Counted from the stretch's first letter, positions 33,482-41,559 are shown. The stretch: DNA of 45,112 bases from Saccharopolyspora oryzae (GCF_027853915.1 NZ_JAQGLA010000065.1:1-45112); one strand, 5' to 3'. Translations and numbers: made by a program. Notes: generated by a model from the sequence alone, not told the origin.

Positions 33482-33525
33482 CGATGCAACTCCCTTGAAC
33501 AACCGATGCTCGTGTCCAGGCATCG
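33482..33525. promoter_or_regulatory. CGATGC half-sites in the MFS/LysR divergent region
   Basis: CGATGC occurs at 33482-33487 and 33504-33509 (22 bases apart), and its complement GCATCG at 33520-33525, forming CGATGC-N10-GCATCG. The set lies just before the MFS start and 80 bases from the LysR start, as expected for a LysR operator that controls the divergent gene. A perfect T-N11-A box was not seen. Confidence 0.45.
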
Positions 33526-33606
33526 CACCAGTCGTTCCAGGCGGGGATCAAACAACGACTCCTCGGTGCGCCACAACGATCAGTTGGGTCGCTATAGTCC
33601 GGGCCG

Positions 33607-34572
33607 GTGGACACCAACGCAGTGCGCTCGTTCGTCCTGGCCGCGGAATTCGGCCAGTTGCAGCACGCCGCTGACGAGCTCGGCGTGACCCAGCAGGCCG
33701 TTTCGAAGCGCATCGCCGCCCTCGAGCGGGAGCTCGGTGTTCGCCTGTTCACCCGGACCACGCGCGGGGTCGAGCTGACGCTCGACGGGCAAGCGTTCCT
33801 CGCTCACGCGCGGAACGTCGTCGCGCACGTCGATCGCGCGATCAGCGCGATCCGGCCGGGATCGCGGGCCCTTCGGATCGACGTCCTCGGTCTGCGCACC
33901 GCGCAGGCGGTCGTCCTGCACGACTACTGGCGGGCGCATCCCGAAACCGATCTCGACGTGGTCACCATCCGGGCCAGCGACCCGCGCCAGGCGGTCACGG
34001 CTGTTCAGACCGGCGACGTGGACGCCACCTTCCGCACCATCACCGACCCCGCCAGGCTGCCTGAAGACGTGCAGATGATCCGCGCGTTCGATTCGCCGCT
34101 CCAGCTCCTGGTGGGGCCGAAGCACCCGCTCGCCGCCGCGCGAGCGCTGACGCCCGCGCAGCTGCACGGGCACCGGATCTGGGTTCCGGGCATCACGCCG
34201 CGAAGCGAGTGGGCCGAGTTCTACGACCAGCTCACCGCGGAGTTCGACCTGCGGGTCGACGCCGCCGGCCCGAACTTCGGCACCGAGGTGCTCCTGGACG
34301 CCCTCGCGGAATCCCCGGACCTGGCAACCCTCGTCGGCTCGCGCGACCGGTACGCCTGGCCGGCGAACTACGACCTCCGCCGCATCCCGATCGCCGATCC
34401 GGCGATCGCTTACCCGATCTCGCTCATCCTGCCCAAGACGAGCCCGCACCCAGGGCTGCGCGGCATCATCAGGCACTTCCGGAACCTGAACCCCCTCCCC
34501 GGGGCGACGTGGCTCCCGTCCTGGGCTGCGATGCCCGTGGGAAGCGACGACCCCGACGCCGGAATCTCCTGA
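33607..34572 (+). CDS. LysR-family transcriptional regulator
   Basis: A 321-residue LysR protein: AVRSFVLAAEFGQLQHAADE, LGVTQQAVSKRIAALERELG, LFTRTTRGVELTLDGQAFLA make the HTH and linker. The effector domain has ALRIDVLGLRTAQAVVLHDY and LQLLVGPKHPLAAARALTPA. The start is GTG 33607. It is divergent from the MFS exporter gene with 127 bases between starts and probably controls that gene and perhaps the cholesterol oxidase downstream of it. Confidence 0.88.
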   Translation: MDTNAVRSFVLAAEFGQLQHAADELGVTQQAVSKRIAALERELGVRLFTRTTRGVELTLDGQAFLAHARNVVAHVDRAISAIRPGSRALRIDVLGLRTAQAVVLHDYWRAHPETDLDVVTIRASDPRQAVTAVQTGDVDATFRTITDPARLPEDVQMIRAFDSPLQLLVGPKHPLAAARALTPAQLHGHRIWVPGITPRSEWAEFYDQLTAEFDLRVDAAGPNFGTEVLLDALAESPDLATLVGSRDRYAWPANYDLRRIPIADPAIAYPISLILPKTSPHPGLRGIIRHFRNLNPLPGATWLPSWAAMPVGSDDPDAGIS

Positions 34573-34687
34573 GCCGGTCGGTTTGTTCTGTTGTGTCCCG
34601 GTTCTCGGGCGTCGTCGTCTCTTGCGGGCTGCATTGCGGCTCGGCGGTGGTCTTCTGGGGGATGAGCGGATGGCGCCGGCCGGATCC

Positions 34688-34711
34688 CTTAGCCCTGTTA
34701 TTCTTAGTGCT
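34688..34711. promoter_or_regulatory. CTTAG elements upstream of the MarR gene
   Basis: CTTAGCCCTGTTA (34688-34700) and CTTAGTGCT (34703-34711) lie 24-47 bases before the MarR start. CTTAGC is also the core of the reverse complement of the element at 36824-36835. This is compatible with autoregulation, but the match is partial. Confidence 0.35.
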
Positions 34712-34734
34712 GCTCTTGTTCGTCGGGGTTTCGG

Positions 34735-35280
34735 GTGGTGAGTGCGGTGGCTCGGCGCAGCCGGTCTCGGCCGGACGCGGTTGACTTCATGCTGGAGGAG
34801 TGGCGGCGGGAGGTCCCGGAGGTCGATGCCACGGGTATGGCCGTGTTCGGGCGCCTGCACCGCGCCTTCTACCGCTACCAGGACCAGCTGAACCGGATCT
34901 TCCACGCGCACGACCTGACCATGGCCGGGTTCAGCATCCTCGCTTCGCTGCGGCGGGCCGGCAGTCCCTACCGGCGGACCGCCGGTGAGCTCGCCGAGGC
35001 CGCGCTGGTGACCACGGGCGGGATCACGCAGCGCGTCGACAAGCTCGAAGCCTCCGGCCTGGTGGAGCGGGAACGCGACTCCGAGGACCGGCGGACCGTC
35101 TACGTGCAGTTGACCGAGAAGGGGCGCGTCTTCACCGACGAGGTCATCGCGGCGCACTTCGCCAACGAGCGCGACATGCTCAGCGGTCTTTCCGCCACGG
35201 AGCAGGAGCGCCTCGCCGACCTGCTCAGCCGGCTCGAAGCGTCGCTGGACCACGCGGAGGCCAAGCGCGCGGGCGAGTGA
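34735..35280 (+). CDS. MarR-family transcriptional regulator
   Basis: A 181-residue winged-HTH regulator: FGRLHRAFYRYQDQLNRIFH, DLTMAGFSILASLRRAGSPY, TAGELAEAALVTTGGITQRV as recognition region, LEASGLVERERDSEDRRTVY as wing, and VQLTEKGRVFTDEVIAAHFA. The start is one of several GTGs; 34735 is the first. MarR proteins often repress aromatic degradation genes and are released by an aromatic ligand. It is tail-to-tail with the aldehyde dehydrogenase gene and is the only regulator beside the Rieske operon, so it is the probable controller. Confidence 0.87.
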   Translation: MVSAVARRSRSRPDAVDFMLEEWRREVPEVDATGMAVFGRLHRAFYRYQDQLNRIFHAHDLTMAGFSILASLRRAGSPYRRTAGELAEAALVTTGGITQRVDKLEASGLVERERDSEDRRTVYVQLTEKGRVFTDEVIAAHFANERDMLSGLSATEQERLADLLSRLEASLDHAEAKRAGE

Positions 35281-35307
35281 TCCGCCGGGACCGCTCACCC
35301 GCGCCGG

Positions 35308-36786
35308 TCAGCGGGCCCAGGGGAGCGGGGTTTCGTCCAGGCCCCAGTAGAGGCTCTTCTGGCGGGTGTACTGCAGGATCGCGTCGCGGCCCTTGTCGGT
35401 GCCGACACCGCTGGCCTTCATCCCGCTGAACGGGGTGGAGATGCTGAACTGCTTGTAGGTGTTGATCCACGCGGTGCCCGCGTCGATGCGCCGGGCCAGC
35501 CGCCAGGCCCGACGGTAGTCGCGGGTCCAGATCCCGCAGGCCAGGCCGAAGATCGTGTCGTTGGCCAGCGCGATCAGCTCGTCCTCGTCGCGGTAGGGCA
35601 GCACGACGCCGACCGGGCCGAAGATCTCCTCCTGGCAGGTGAGCGCGTCGTTGCCCAGCCCGTCCAGCAGGGTCGGCAGGTAGTACGCGCCGCCGGCCAG
35701 TTCCGGGTCATCGGGGATCCGGCCGCCGCACAGGACGTTGGCGCCCTCCTCGCGCGCGCGGTCCACCAGCGCCGCCACCCGGTCGCGGTGGGCGAAGGTG
35801 ACCAGCGGCCCGACCTGGCTGTCCGGGTCGGTGCCCGGACCGACCCGGAGCCGCCGGGTCCCGGCGACGAGGCGCTCGACGAACTCGGCGTAGAGCGTCT
35901 CGGGCACGAAGATCCGGGAACCGGCGATGCAGCTCTGCCCGCTGGAGGAGAAGATCCCGAACAGGATTCCGGCGGCGGCCTGCTCCAGGTCGGCGTCCTC
36001 GCACACGATCGTCGGGGACTTCCCGCCGAGTTCGCTGGTCAGCGGCATGAACTTGTCCGCGGCGAGGCGCCCGATGGTGCGGCCGGTGTCGGTGCCGCCG
36101 GTGAAGGAGACCTTGCCCACCGCCGGGTGGCGGACGATCGCGTCCCCGACCACCGACCCCTTGCCGGGCAGGACCGACAGGAGCCCCGGGGGCAGTCCCG
36201 CCTCGTCCACCAGCCGGGCGAGCGCGAGCGATACCAGGGGTGTTGCTTCGGCGGGCTTCAGCAGCACCGCGTTCCCGGCGGCGAGCGCCGGCGCGATCTT
36301 CTGCGCATCGCTGGCGATGGGGGAGTTCCACGGGGTGATCGCGCCGACCACGCCGATCGGTTCGGGCACGCTCATCGTCAGGTAGGGCCCGCGCTGCGGG
36401 GTCAGCGGGGTTTCGGTGGTCTCCAGGGCGGCGGCGTAGAAGCGGAAGGTGCCGGCCGCGCTGCGCACGAGGGCGCGGGTCTCGGTCAGGGTCTTGCCGG
36501 TGTTGCGGGTCTGCAGCTCGGCCAGCTCGTCGGCGTGGTGGTCGACCAGGTCGCCGATCCGGACCAGGAACCGGGCGCGTTCGTGCGGGAGCAGGTCCCG
36601 CCAGGCGGGATCCGCTGCGGCGCGCGCTCCGGCGCGGGCCGCTTCGTCGACGTCCTCGGGCGAGGCCGCGGTGAGCTTGGCGAGGACCTCGCCGGTGGCC
36701 GGGTCGACGCACTCCAGCGGGGTGCCGCGGCCGCGCTGCCAGCGGCCCGCGACGGGGATCTCGTCGGCTGTCGGGAGCCTTCTCAT
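35308..36786 (-). CDS. NAD(P)-dependent aldehyde dehydrogenase
   Basis: A 492-residue ALDH from ATG 36786, chosen for the GGAGG six bases upstream; an ATG at 36819 has no such site. Motifs: GVVGAITPWNSPIASDAQKI with Asn154, KPAEATPLVSLALA, FTGGTDTGRTIG, catalytic Glu252 in LTSELGGKSP, and nucleophile Cys286 in SSSGQSCIAGSRIF. EIFGPVGVVLPYRDEDELI follows near the end. It would oxidise a semialdehyde such as a ring-cleavage product or a benzaldehyde to the acid. It is divergent from the ten-gene Rieske operon and shares its promoter region. Confidence 0.9.
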   Translation of the reverse strand: MRRLPTADEIPVAGRWQRGRGTPLECVDPATGEVLAKLTAASPEDVDEAARAGARAAADPAWRDLLPHERARFLVRIGDLVDHHADELAELQTRNTGKTLTETRALVRSAAGTFRFYAAALETTETPLTPQRGPYLTMSVPEPIGVVGAITPWNSPIASDAQKIAPALAAGNAVLLKPAEATPLVSLALARLVDEAGLPPGLLSVLPGKGSVVGDAIVRHPAVGKVSFTGGTDTGRTIGRLAADKFMPLTSELGGKSPTIVCEDADLEQAAAGILFGIFSSSGQSCIAGSRIFVPETLYAEFVERLVAGTRRLRVGPGTDPDSQVGPLVTFAHRDRVAALVDRAREEGANVLCGGRIPDDPELAGGAYYLPTLLDGLGNDALTCQEEIFGPVGVVLPYRDEDELIALANDTIFGLACGIWTRDYRRAWRLARRIDAGTAWINTYKQFSISTPFSGMKASGVGTDKGRDAILQYTRQKSLYWGLDETPLPWAR

Positions 36787-36823
36787 GGTGCACCTCCGGC
36801 ATCGGTTGGGGATGGCCAAGTAT

Positions 36824-36835
36824 CTTACGGCTAAG
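36824..36835. promoter_or_regulatory. CTTACGGCTAAG element, aldehyde dehydrogenase side
   Basis: CTTA-CGGC-TAAG is a short inverted repeat 38 bases before the ALDH start. It matches the element at 36978-36989 in ten of twelve positions. One lies near each gene of the divergent pair, which suggests one regulator, probably the MarR protein. Confidence 0.5.
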
Positions 36836-36977
36836 TCAATACCTGGAGCCGGATTCCGACGGGGGTTTCCGGGTTTGTCGCCTTTGACCTGCGAAGATAA
36901 AAGATCTTCCGCGGAATTTTCGCGCTGGGGGTTGTGCGGGTCACAGCGACATGCTCATACTGCTCACCACTTAATCG

Positions 36978-36989
36978 CTTACTGCTAAA
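36978..36989. promoter_or_regulatory. CTTACTGCTAAA element, Rieske operon side
   Basis: It matches the element at 36824-36835 in ten of twelve positions and lies nine bases before GGAGG (36998-37002) of the cupin gene, preceded by a partial direct copy CTTAATCG (36970-36977). It would overlap the transcript start or leader of the operon. Confidence 0.5.
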
Positions 36990-37009
36990 AGAACTTCGGA
37001 GGTTGAGCG

Positions 37010-37531
37010 ATGACCGCAGCAGACACCGGGACCCGGACCGACCTGGACGCCCTCATCGACTCCTGCATCGCCTCGCGGGAGAGCCGCAACGAGGACTGGG
37101 ACACCCTCGCGTTCCAGACCAAGGCCGGTGACGAATTCCGCCGGGCGCAGATCCGCTACATCGGTTCCGGCGCCACCGGCAACCACGACGGCGACAGCCG
37201 CACGCTGCCCTCGGAGCACTTCACCTTCTCCAACATGCGGCTGCCGCTGGGCGCGATCGGCCCGGAGCACACCCACCACGACGTGGAAGAGGTGTTCTTC
37301 GTGCTGGAGGGCCAGCTGGAGGTCAGCGTCCACGACGTCGAGGACGGCACCAGGACCGCGACCCGCGTGCTCGGCTACCGCGACCTGATCCGGGTGCCCG
37401 CCGGCGTGCCCCGCAGCCTGAAGGCCATCGGCGACACCGACGCGCTGTTCTGCGTGGTCATCGGTGCCCAGAAGCCGCAGCTGCCGACCTATCCGGCGAC
37501 CTCGCCGGTGCACGGCGTCACGCGAGACTGA
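37010..37531 (+). CDS. Cupin-domain protein
   Basis: A 173-residue single-domain cupin. Cupin motif 1 is seen in GPEHTHHDVEEVFFVLEG (His, His, Glu metal ligands), followed by the second half with LIRVPAGVPRSLKAIGD. The N-terminal ~60 residues are mainly helical and polar. Cupins of this size serve as metal-binding isomerases, dioxygenases or substrate-binding helpers; the reaction cannot be named. Start ATG 37010 with GGAGG at 36998-37002. It is the first gene of the ten-gene operon and 22 bases from the oxygenase reductase. Confidence 0.82.
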   Translation: MTAADTGTRTDLDALIDSCIASRESRNEDWDTLAFQTKAGDEFRRAQIRYIGSGATGNHDGDSRTLPSEHFTFSNMRLPLGAIGPEHTHHDVEEVFFVLEGQLEVSVHDVEDGTRTATRVLGYRDLIRVPAGVPRSLKAIGDTDALFCVVIGAQKPQLPTYPATSPVHGVTRD

Positions 37532-37553
37532 ACCGCTTCGAGGAAGGTCCGGG

Positions 37554-38501
37554 GTGAGGAGCATGGCGCACGCGGTCCGAGTGCACAGCACGACGTGGCT
37601 CGCAAACGGCGTGGTGCAGGTGGAGTTCCGCGATCCGGCGGGAGCCGACCTGCCGGCGTGGGAGCCGGGAGCGCACCTGGCGCTGCGGTTGGGCAACGGC
37701 ATGACGCGGGAGTACTCGCTGTGCGGCGACCCGGCCGACCGGCGCAGCTGGACGGTCGCGGTCCTGCGCGAACCGAACTCGCGCGGCGGCAGCAGCTGGG
37801 TGCACGAGCGGTTGACCGCGGGCACCCTGCTGGAGGTCGAGGGCCCGCGCAACAACTTCCCGCTGGAACCGGCCGAGCGCCATCTCCTCATCGCCGGCGG
37901 CATCGGAGTGACGCCGATCCTGGCGATGGCCCGGCGGCTCGCCGAGCGCGGTGCGGACTGGCGGATGGTCTACTGCGGACGGTCGCGGGAGAGCATGGCC
38001 TTCCTGCCCCGGCTCCAGGAGCTCGGCGGCGACCGGGTCCGCGTCCACGCCGACGACGAACGCGGCGGTCCGCCGGACCTGCGCGCCGAGCTGGGCGCTG
38101 TCGCCGAGGGCGAACTGGTGTACTGCTGCGGGCCGGAACCGCTCATCAACGCGGTGGAATCGACGCTCCCCGATCCGTCGGTGCTGCGCGTCGAGCGGTT
38201 CCGCGCGCCGGAGGTGCCGAAGTCCACTTCGGACGAATCCTTCGAGGTCGTGTGCGGCAATTCCGGCGTCCGCGTGCCGGTGGCCCCGGGCACTTCGGTG
38301 CTGGACGCGCTGGCCGCGTCCGGGATCGACGTGCCGAACTCCTGCCAGGAGGGCGTCTGCGGCACGTGCGAGACCAAGGTCCTCGGCGGTGAACCCGAGC
38401 ACCGCGACCACGTGCTCAGCCCGGCCGAGCGGGAAGCCGGCGACACGATGATGATCTGCGTTTCCCGCTGCCGCTCCGCCGAACTGGTGCTGGACCTCTG
38501 A
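37554..38501 (+). CDS. Rieske oxygenase reductase (phthalate dioxygenase reductase/VanB type)
   Basis: A 315-residue protein carrying all three redox modules in one chain: flavin-binding domain with TREYSLCG (R-x-Y-S), NAD-binding domain with LLIAGGIGVTPILAMARRL and VYCCGPEPLINAVE, and a C-terminal plant-type [2Fe-2S] ferredoxin with Cys264, 269, 272 and 302 (SCQEGVCGTC and MMICVSRC). It passes electrons from NADH to the Rieske oxygenase encoded two genes later, a class IA two-component system. GTG 37554 has AGGAAGG six bases upstream; ATG 37563 is the alternative start. Confidence 0.9.
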   Translation: MRSMAHAVRVHSTTWLANGVVQVEFRDPAGADLPAWEPGAHLALRLGNGMTREYSLCGDPADRRSWTVAVLREPNSRGGSSWVHERLTAGTLLEVEGPRNNFPLEPAERHLLIAGGIGVTPILAMARRLAERGADWRMVYCGRSRESMAFLPRLQELGGDRVRVHADDERGGPPDLRAELGAVAEGELVYCCGPEPLINAVESTLPDPSVLRVERFRAPEVPKSTSDESFEVVCGNSGVRVPVAPGTSVLDALAASGIDVPNSCQEGVCGTCETKVLGGEPEHRDHVLSPAEREAGDTMMICVSRCRSAELVLDL

Positions 38502-38523
38502 GCCGTCGAGCCGACCTCTACCT

Positions 38524-38542
38524 CGACGGGGCCTCCCCGTCG
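38524..38542. other. Intra-operon hairpin CGACGGGG-cct-CCCCGTCG
   Basis: A perfect 8-base stem with a 3-base loop, 22 bases after the reductase stop and 17 bases before the next start. No T-run. It may be an RNA-stability or attenuation element that separates reductase and oxygenase levels. Confidence 0.5.
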
Positions 38543-38559
38543 TGACCTGGAGAACTGAC

Positions 38560-38784
38560 ATGACGCTGAACCTGGAGCCGGTGCAGACCCGGCTCTCACC
38601 CACCACGAGTTACGAGGACGCCTTCGCCGACGAGCTGGAGGCGATCTACGGCCGGGGCGTGCACGACCTGCCCGGTCTGGTCGCCGCGCTCAACGAGACG
38701 GGGGTCCGCCCGGCGGACGGCTCGGACTGGACCGAGCAGGCGCTCACCGGCGAACTCGCCCGCCTCGGTGCGAAGGAGATCTGA
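38560..38784 (+). CDS. Small recombinase-like helix-turn-helix domain protein
   Basis: A 74-residue protein beginning at ATG 38560 with GGAGA six bases upstream; an ATG at 38542 has no site and lies in the hairpin. The layout (SYEDAFADELEAIYGRGVHD, then LPGLVAALNETGVRPADGSD, then WTEQALTGELARLGA) is that of the small recombinase-like HTH proteins which commonly sit beside Rieske oxygenase genes. The fold resembles the DNA-binding end of serine recombinases, but there is no catalytic domain. Two bases separate it from the oxygenase start, so the two are translated together. The role is unknown: local regulator or accessory subunit. Confidence 0.7.
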   Translation: MTLNLEPVQTRLSPTTSYEDAFADELEAIYGRGVHDLPGLVAALNETGVRPADGSDWTEQALTGELARLGAKEI

Positions 38785-38786
38785 GG

Positions 38787-39830
38787 ATGACCAAGCTGCA
38801 GACCGAGGACCAGCTCCTGCGGCTCGGGCTGCGGGACCGCTGGTACCCGCTGTGCCCGTCGCGCCAGGTCCGCCCCGGTGAGCTGACCCGCATCGAGCGC
38901 GCGGGCGAGGAACTCCTGCTGTGGCGCGACAGTTCCGGTGTCGTCCACGTGCAGGAGGACCGGTGCCCGCACCGCTCCGCGCGGCTGTCGTTGGGCGTGC
39001 ACATGGGCGACCGGATCGCGTGCAACTACCACGGCGTCCAGCTCGACGGCGACGGCGTCGTGGCGTCGGTGCCCGGCAGCCCGGGGTGCGCGCTGGAAGG
39101 CCGCAAGGCGCTGCGCACCTTCCCGGCGCAGGAGCACGCCGGTGCGATCTTCGCCTGGTTCGGCGCGGACGAGTCCGCCGAGCCGACCCCGCTGCAGGTG
39201 CCCGAGCCGATCGCGGGAGGGGAGTGGGACGACTTCCTCTGCTACGTCGAGTGGGACGCCTCCTACCTGCTGTCGGTGGACAACCTGATGGACCCGATGC
39301 ACGGGGCGTTCCTGCACCGCAACAGCCACACGATGTTCAGCGGGAAGCGGGAGGCGGCGTTCCAGATCCGGGACACCGACACCGGTTTCGTCTTCGAGAA
39401 GACCGACCAGCGCGGCGTCAACTTCGACTGGTCGGAGTGGGTGGACACCGGCGGGCTGCAGTCGGTCACCCTGGACATCCCGTACCCGGACACCGCTGGT
39501 CCGGGCGGCCCGTTCACCATCGTCGCCTGCGTGACCGCGATCAACGAGCACCAGCACGCCGGGTTCTTCTGGCGCTGCCGGAAAGTCAGCGGCTGGCAGC
39601 GGGACAGCTGGCGGTTCCTGTACAAGAACCGGATCGAGGCCCGGCACTGGCAGGTGCTGGAGCAGGACCGCGTCATGGCCGAGGCGATGCCCGACGACGC
39701 CTGGTCCGGCGAGAACCTCTACCAGCACGACATCGCGCTGGTCCGGCTGCGCCGGATGCTGCGCGCCGAGGCCAAGCGCCAAGCCGCCGCGCTCGCCGAA
39801 CGCAAGCCGGTCCGCGCGGCCGCCCGCTGA
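38787..39830 (+). CDS. Aromatic ring-hydroxylating oxygenase, Rieske alpha subunit (VanA/PDO type)
   Basis: A 347-residue oxygenase. The Rieske [2Fe-2S] ligands are Cys60 and His62 (CPHRS) and Cys79 and His82 (CNYHG). The mononuclear iron site is DNLMDPMHGAFLH with Asp169, His172 and His177. There is no beta subunit gene, so it is the homo-oligomeric type like vanillate demethylase, dicamba demethylase or phthalate dioxygenase. It either hydroxylates a ring or removes an O- or N-methyl group with O2 and electrons from the reductase encoded at 37.5 kb. The following ring-cleavage gene argues that its product is, or leads to, a catechol. Confidence 0.92.
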   Translation: MTKLQTEDQLLRLGLRDRWYPLCPSRQVRPGELTRIERAGEELLLWRDSSGVVHVQEDRCPHRSARLSLGVHMGDRIACNYHGVQLDGDGVVASVPGSPGCALEGRKALRTFPAQEHAGAIFAWFGADESAEPTPLQVPEPIAGGEWDDFLCYVEWDASYLLSVDNLMDPMHGAFLHRNSHTMFSGKREAAFQIRDTDTGFVFEKTDQRGVNFDWSEWVDTGGLQSVTLDIPYPDTAGPGGPFTIVACVTAINEHQHAGFFWRCRKVSGWQRDSWRFLYKNRIEARHWQVLEQDRVMAEAMPDDAWSGENLYQHDIALVRLRRMLRAEAKRQAAALAERKPVRAAAR

Positions 39831-39844
39831 TTGGAGTGCACATC

Positions 39845-40780
39845 ATGCAATTCCCCGATGCCGAACCGGTGGTGAAGCTTCGGTCGTTGCGCTCGGTCAG
39901 CCTGCGCACCGAACGGTTCGCCGAGGCCGCCGAGTTCTACCACGAGGTGTGGGGCCTGACCCCGGTGGAGACCGAGCAGGACACCGCGTGGTTGCGCGGG
40001 ACCGGCTCCGAGCACCACATCGTCGAGCTGCAGCAGGCCGAGCAGAACGGGCTGGGCAAGATCGCCTTCGCGGTCGGCACGCCCGCTGAGATCGACGCGG
40101 CCGGTCGCCGCCTGTCCGAGCTCGGGGTGCCGATGCTGGCCGAACCCGGTCCGCTCGACCAGATCGGCGGCGGGTACGGGCTCCGGCTCGTCGACCCGGA
40201 AGGACGGCTCATCGAGCTGTCCTGCAACGTGGAAGCTGTTGTGGCGCAAGATCCCAACGGTCTTCCCGCGGTCCCGCGCAAGGTGGCGCACGTCGTGCTC
40301 AACACGGTCGACATCGACGCCGCCTGCGAGTTCTACACGCGGGTGCTGGGGATGCGGATCTCGGACTGGTCCGAGCACCAGATGGCGTTCCTGCGCTGCA
40401 ACTCCGACCACCACGTGATCGCGTTCAACCAGGCGCAGTGGACCTCGGTCAACCACGTCGCCTACGAGATGCCGTCGATGGACCACTTCATGCGCGGCAT
40501 CGGACGGCTCAAGCACAACGGCATCACCCCGCTGTGGGGGCCGGGTCGGCACGGGCCGGGCTCGAACACCTTCTCCTACTTCGCCGATCCGGCCGGTCTG
40601 GTCTGCGAGTACACCTCCGACGTCGCGCAGGTCGAGGAGGACGCCTGGCTCTGCCGGGTGTGGCGGCGCACCGCGGAGCTCTCCGACCAGTGGGGCACCG
40701 CCGGCCCGCCGTCGAAGGACGCCCGCTCGCACATGGCGGGCAAGCCCGATCCCGGCTACCGGGAGCTGGTGCAGTCGTGA
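39845..40780 (+). CDS. VOC-family extradiol dioxygenase (BphC-like)
   Basis: A 311-residue protein with two vicinal-oxygen-chelate domains (residues ~13-130 and ~145-270), the size of 2,3-dihydroxybiphenyl 1,2-dioxygenase. Iron ligands in the second domain are His149 (KVAHVVLNTVD), His204 (SVNHVAYEMP) and Glu255 (LVCEYTSD). HHVIAFNQ supplies the second-sphere His. It should open a catechol ring next to the two hydroxyls (meta cleavage). Start ATG 39845 with GGAG nine bases upstream; its stop overlaps the next gene (GTGA). Confidence 0.9.
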   Translation: MQFPDAEPVVKLRSLRSVSLRTERFAEAAEFYHEVWGLTPVETEQDTAWLRGTGSEHHIVELQQAEQNGLGKIAFAVGTPAEIDAAGRRLSELGVPMLAEPGPLDQIGGGYGLRLVDPEGRLIELSCNVEAVVAQDPNGLPAVPRKVAHVVLNTVDIDAACEFYTRVLGMRISDWSEHQMAFLRCNSDHHVIAFNQAQWTSVNHVAYEMPSMDHFMRGIGRLKHNGITPLWGPGRHGPGSNTFSYFADPAGLVCEYTSDVAQVEEDAWLCRVWRRTAELSDQWGTAGPPSKDARSHMAGKPDPGYRELVQS

Positions 40781-41559
40781 AGGTGGCGATCCTCGGCTGC
40801 GGCGCGATCGGCAGCGTCGTGGCGCACGCGGTCCGGGACGGTGGAGTCCCCGGTGCCGAGCTCGTCGGGGTGGTGCACGCCGAGCGCGACGACCCGCCAG
40901 GACTGCCGGTGCTGAGCATCGACGCCGCGATCGAGCAGGCGGATCTGATCGTCGAGTGCGCGGGGCAACGCGCGCTGGCCGAACTCGGACCGTCCATCGT
41001 GGCCTCCGGTACGGATCTGCTGGTGGTGTCCATCGGAGCGCTGGCCGACGACGCGCTGCTGGCCTCGCTGCGCGACACCGGCCCCGGCCGGCTGCACCTG
41101 TGCAGCGGCGCGATCGGCGGGCTGGACGTGCTCGCGGCGACCGCCCGGATGGGCGGGGTGTCGGCGGTGCGGATCGTGACCACGAAGAAGGCGCCCACGC
41201 TGGTCCAGAGGTGGATGGGCGAGGACGTCGCGCAGCAGTTGCGGACGGCGACCGAACCGGTCGAGCTGATGCGCGGCCCGGCCCGCGAGATCACGGCCGC
41301 GTTCCCGGCGTCGGCCAACGTCGCCGCGTCGGTCGCGCTGGCGGTGGGGGATTGGGACCTGGTGGAAGCGACCGTGGTCGCCGATCCGAACGCCCCGCTG
41401 ACCAGCCACGTGATCACCGCCGAGGGCAGTGCGGGCGACTACCGGTTCGAGATCCGCAACCACCCGTCCGCAGCGAACCCGGCGACCAGCGGCGTGGTTC
41501 CGCACGCGGTGCTGGCCGCAGTGGGACGGCTGGCCGCACCCACTGGAGCGTTCGCATGA
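40777..41559 (+). CDS. Aspartate dehydrogenase-like protein (NadX/DUF108 family)
   Basis: A 260-residue protein with the NAD motif VAILGCGAIGSVVAHAVRDG at the start, ADLIVECAGQRALAE, LHLCSGAIGGLDVLAATARM, VTTKKAP, and the C-terminal IRNHPSAANPATSGVV holding the family's His. The family makes iminoaspartate from aspartate or the reverse. In an aromatic pathway it may instead oxidise or reduce a related acid or amino intermediate; this is inference. GTG 40777 overlaps the dioxygenase stop, and its stop overlaps the hydrolase ATG, so it is coupled into the operon and not a bystander. Confidence 0.82.
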   Translation: MKVAILGCGAIGSVVAHAVRDGGVPGAELVGVVHAERDDPPGLPVLSIDAAIEQADLIVECAGQRALAELGPSIVASGTDLLVVSIGALADDALLASLRDTGPGRLHLCSGAIGGLDVLAATARMGGVSAVRIVTTKKAPTLVQRWMGEDVAQQLRTATEPVELMRGPAREITAAFPASANVAASVALAVGDWDLVEATVVADPNAPLTSHVITAEGSAGDYRFEIRNHPSAANPATSGVVPHAVLAAVGRLAAPTGAFA

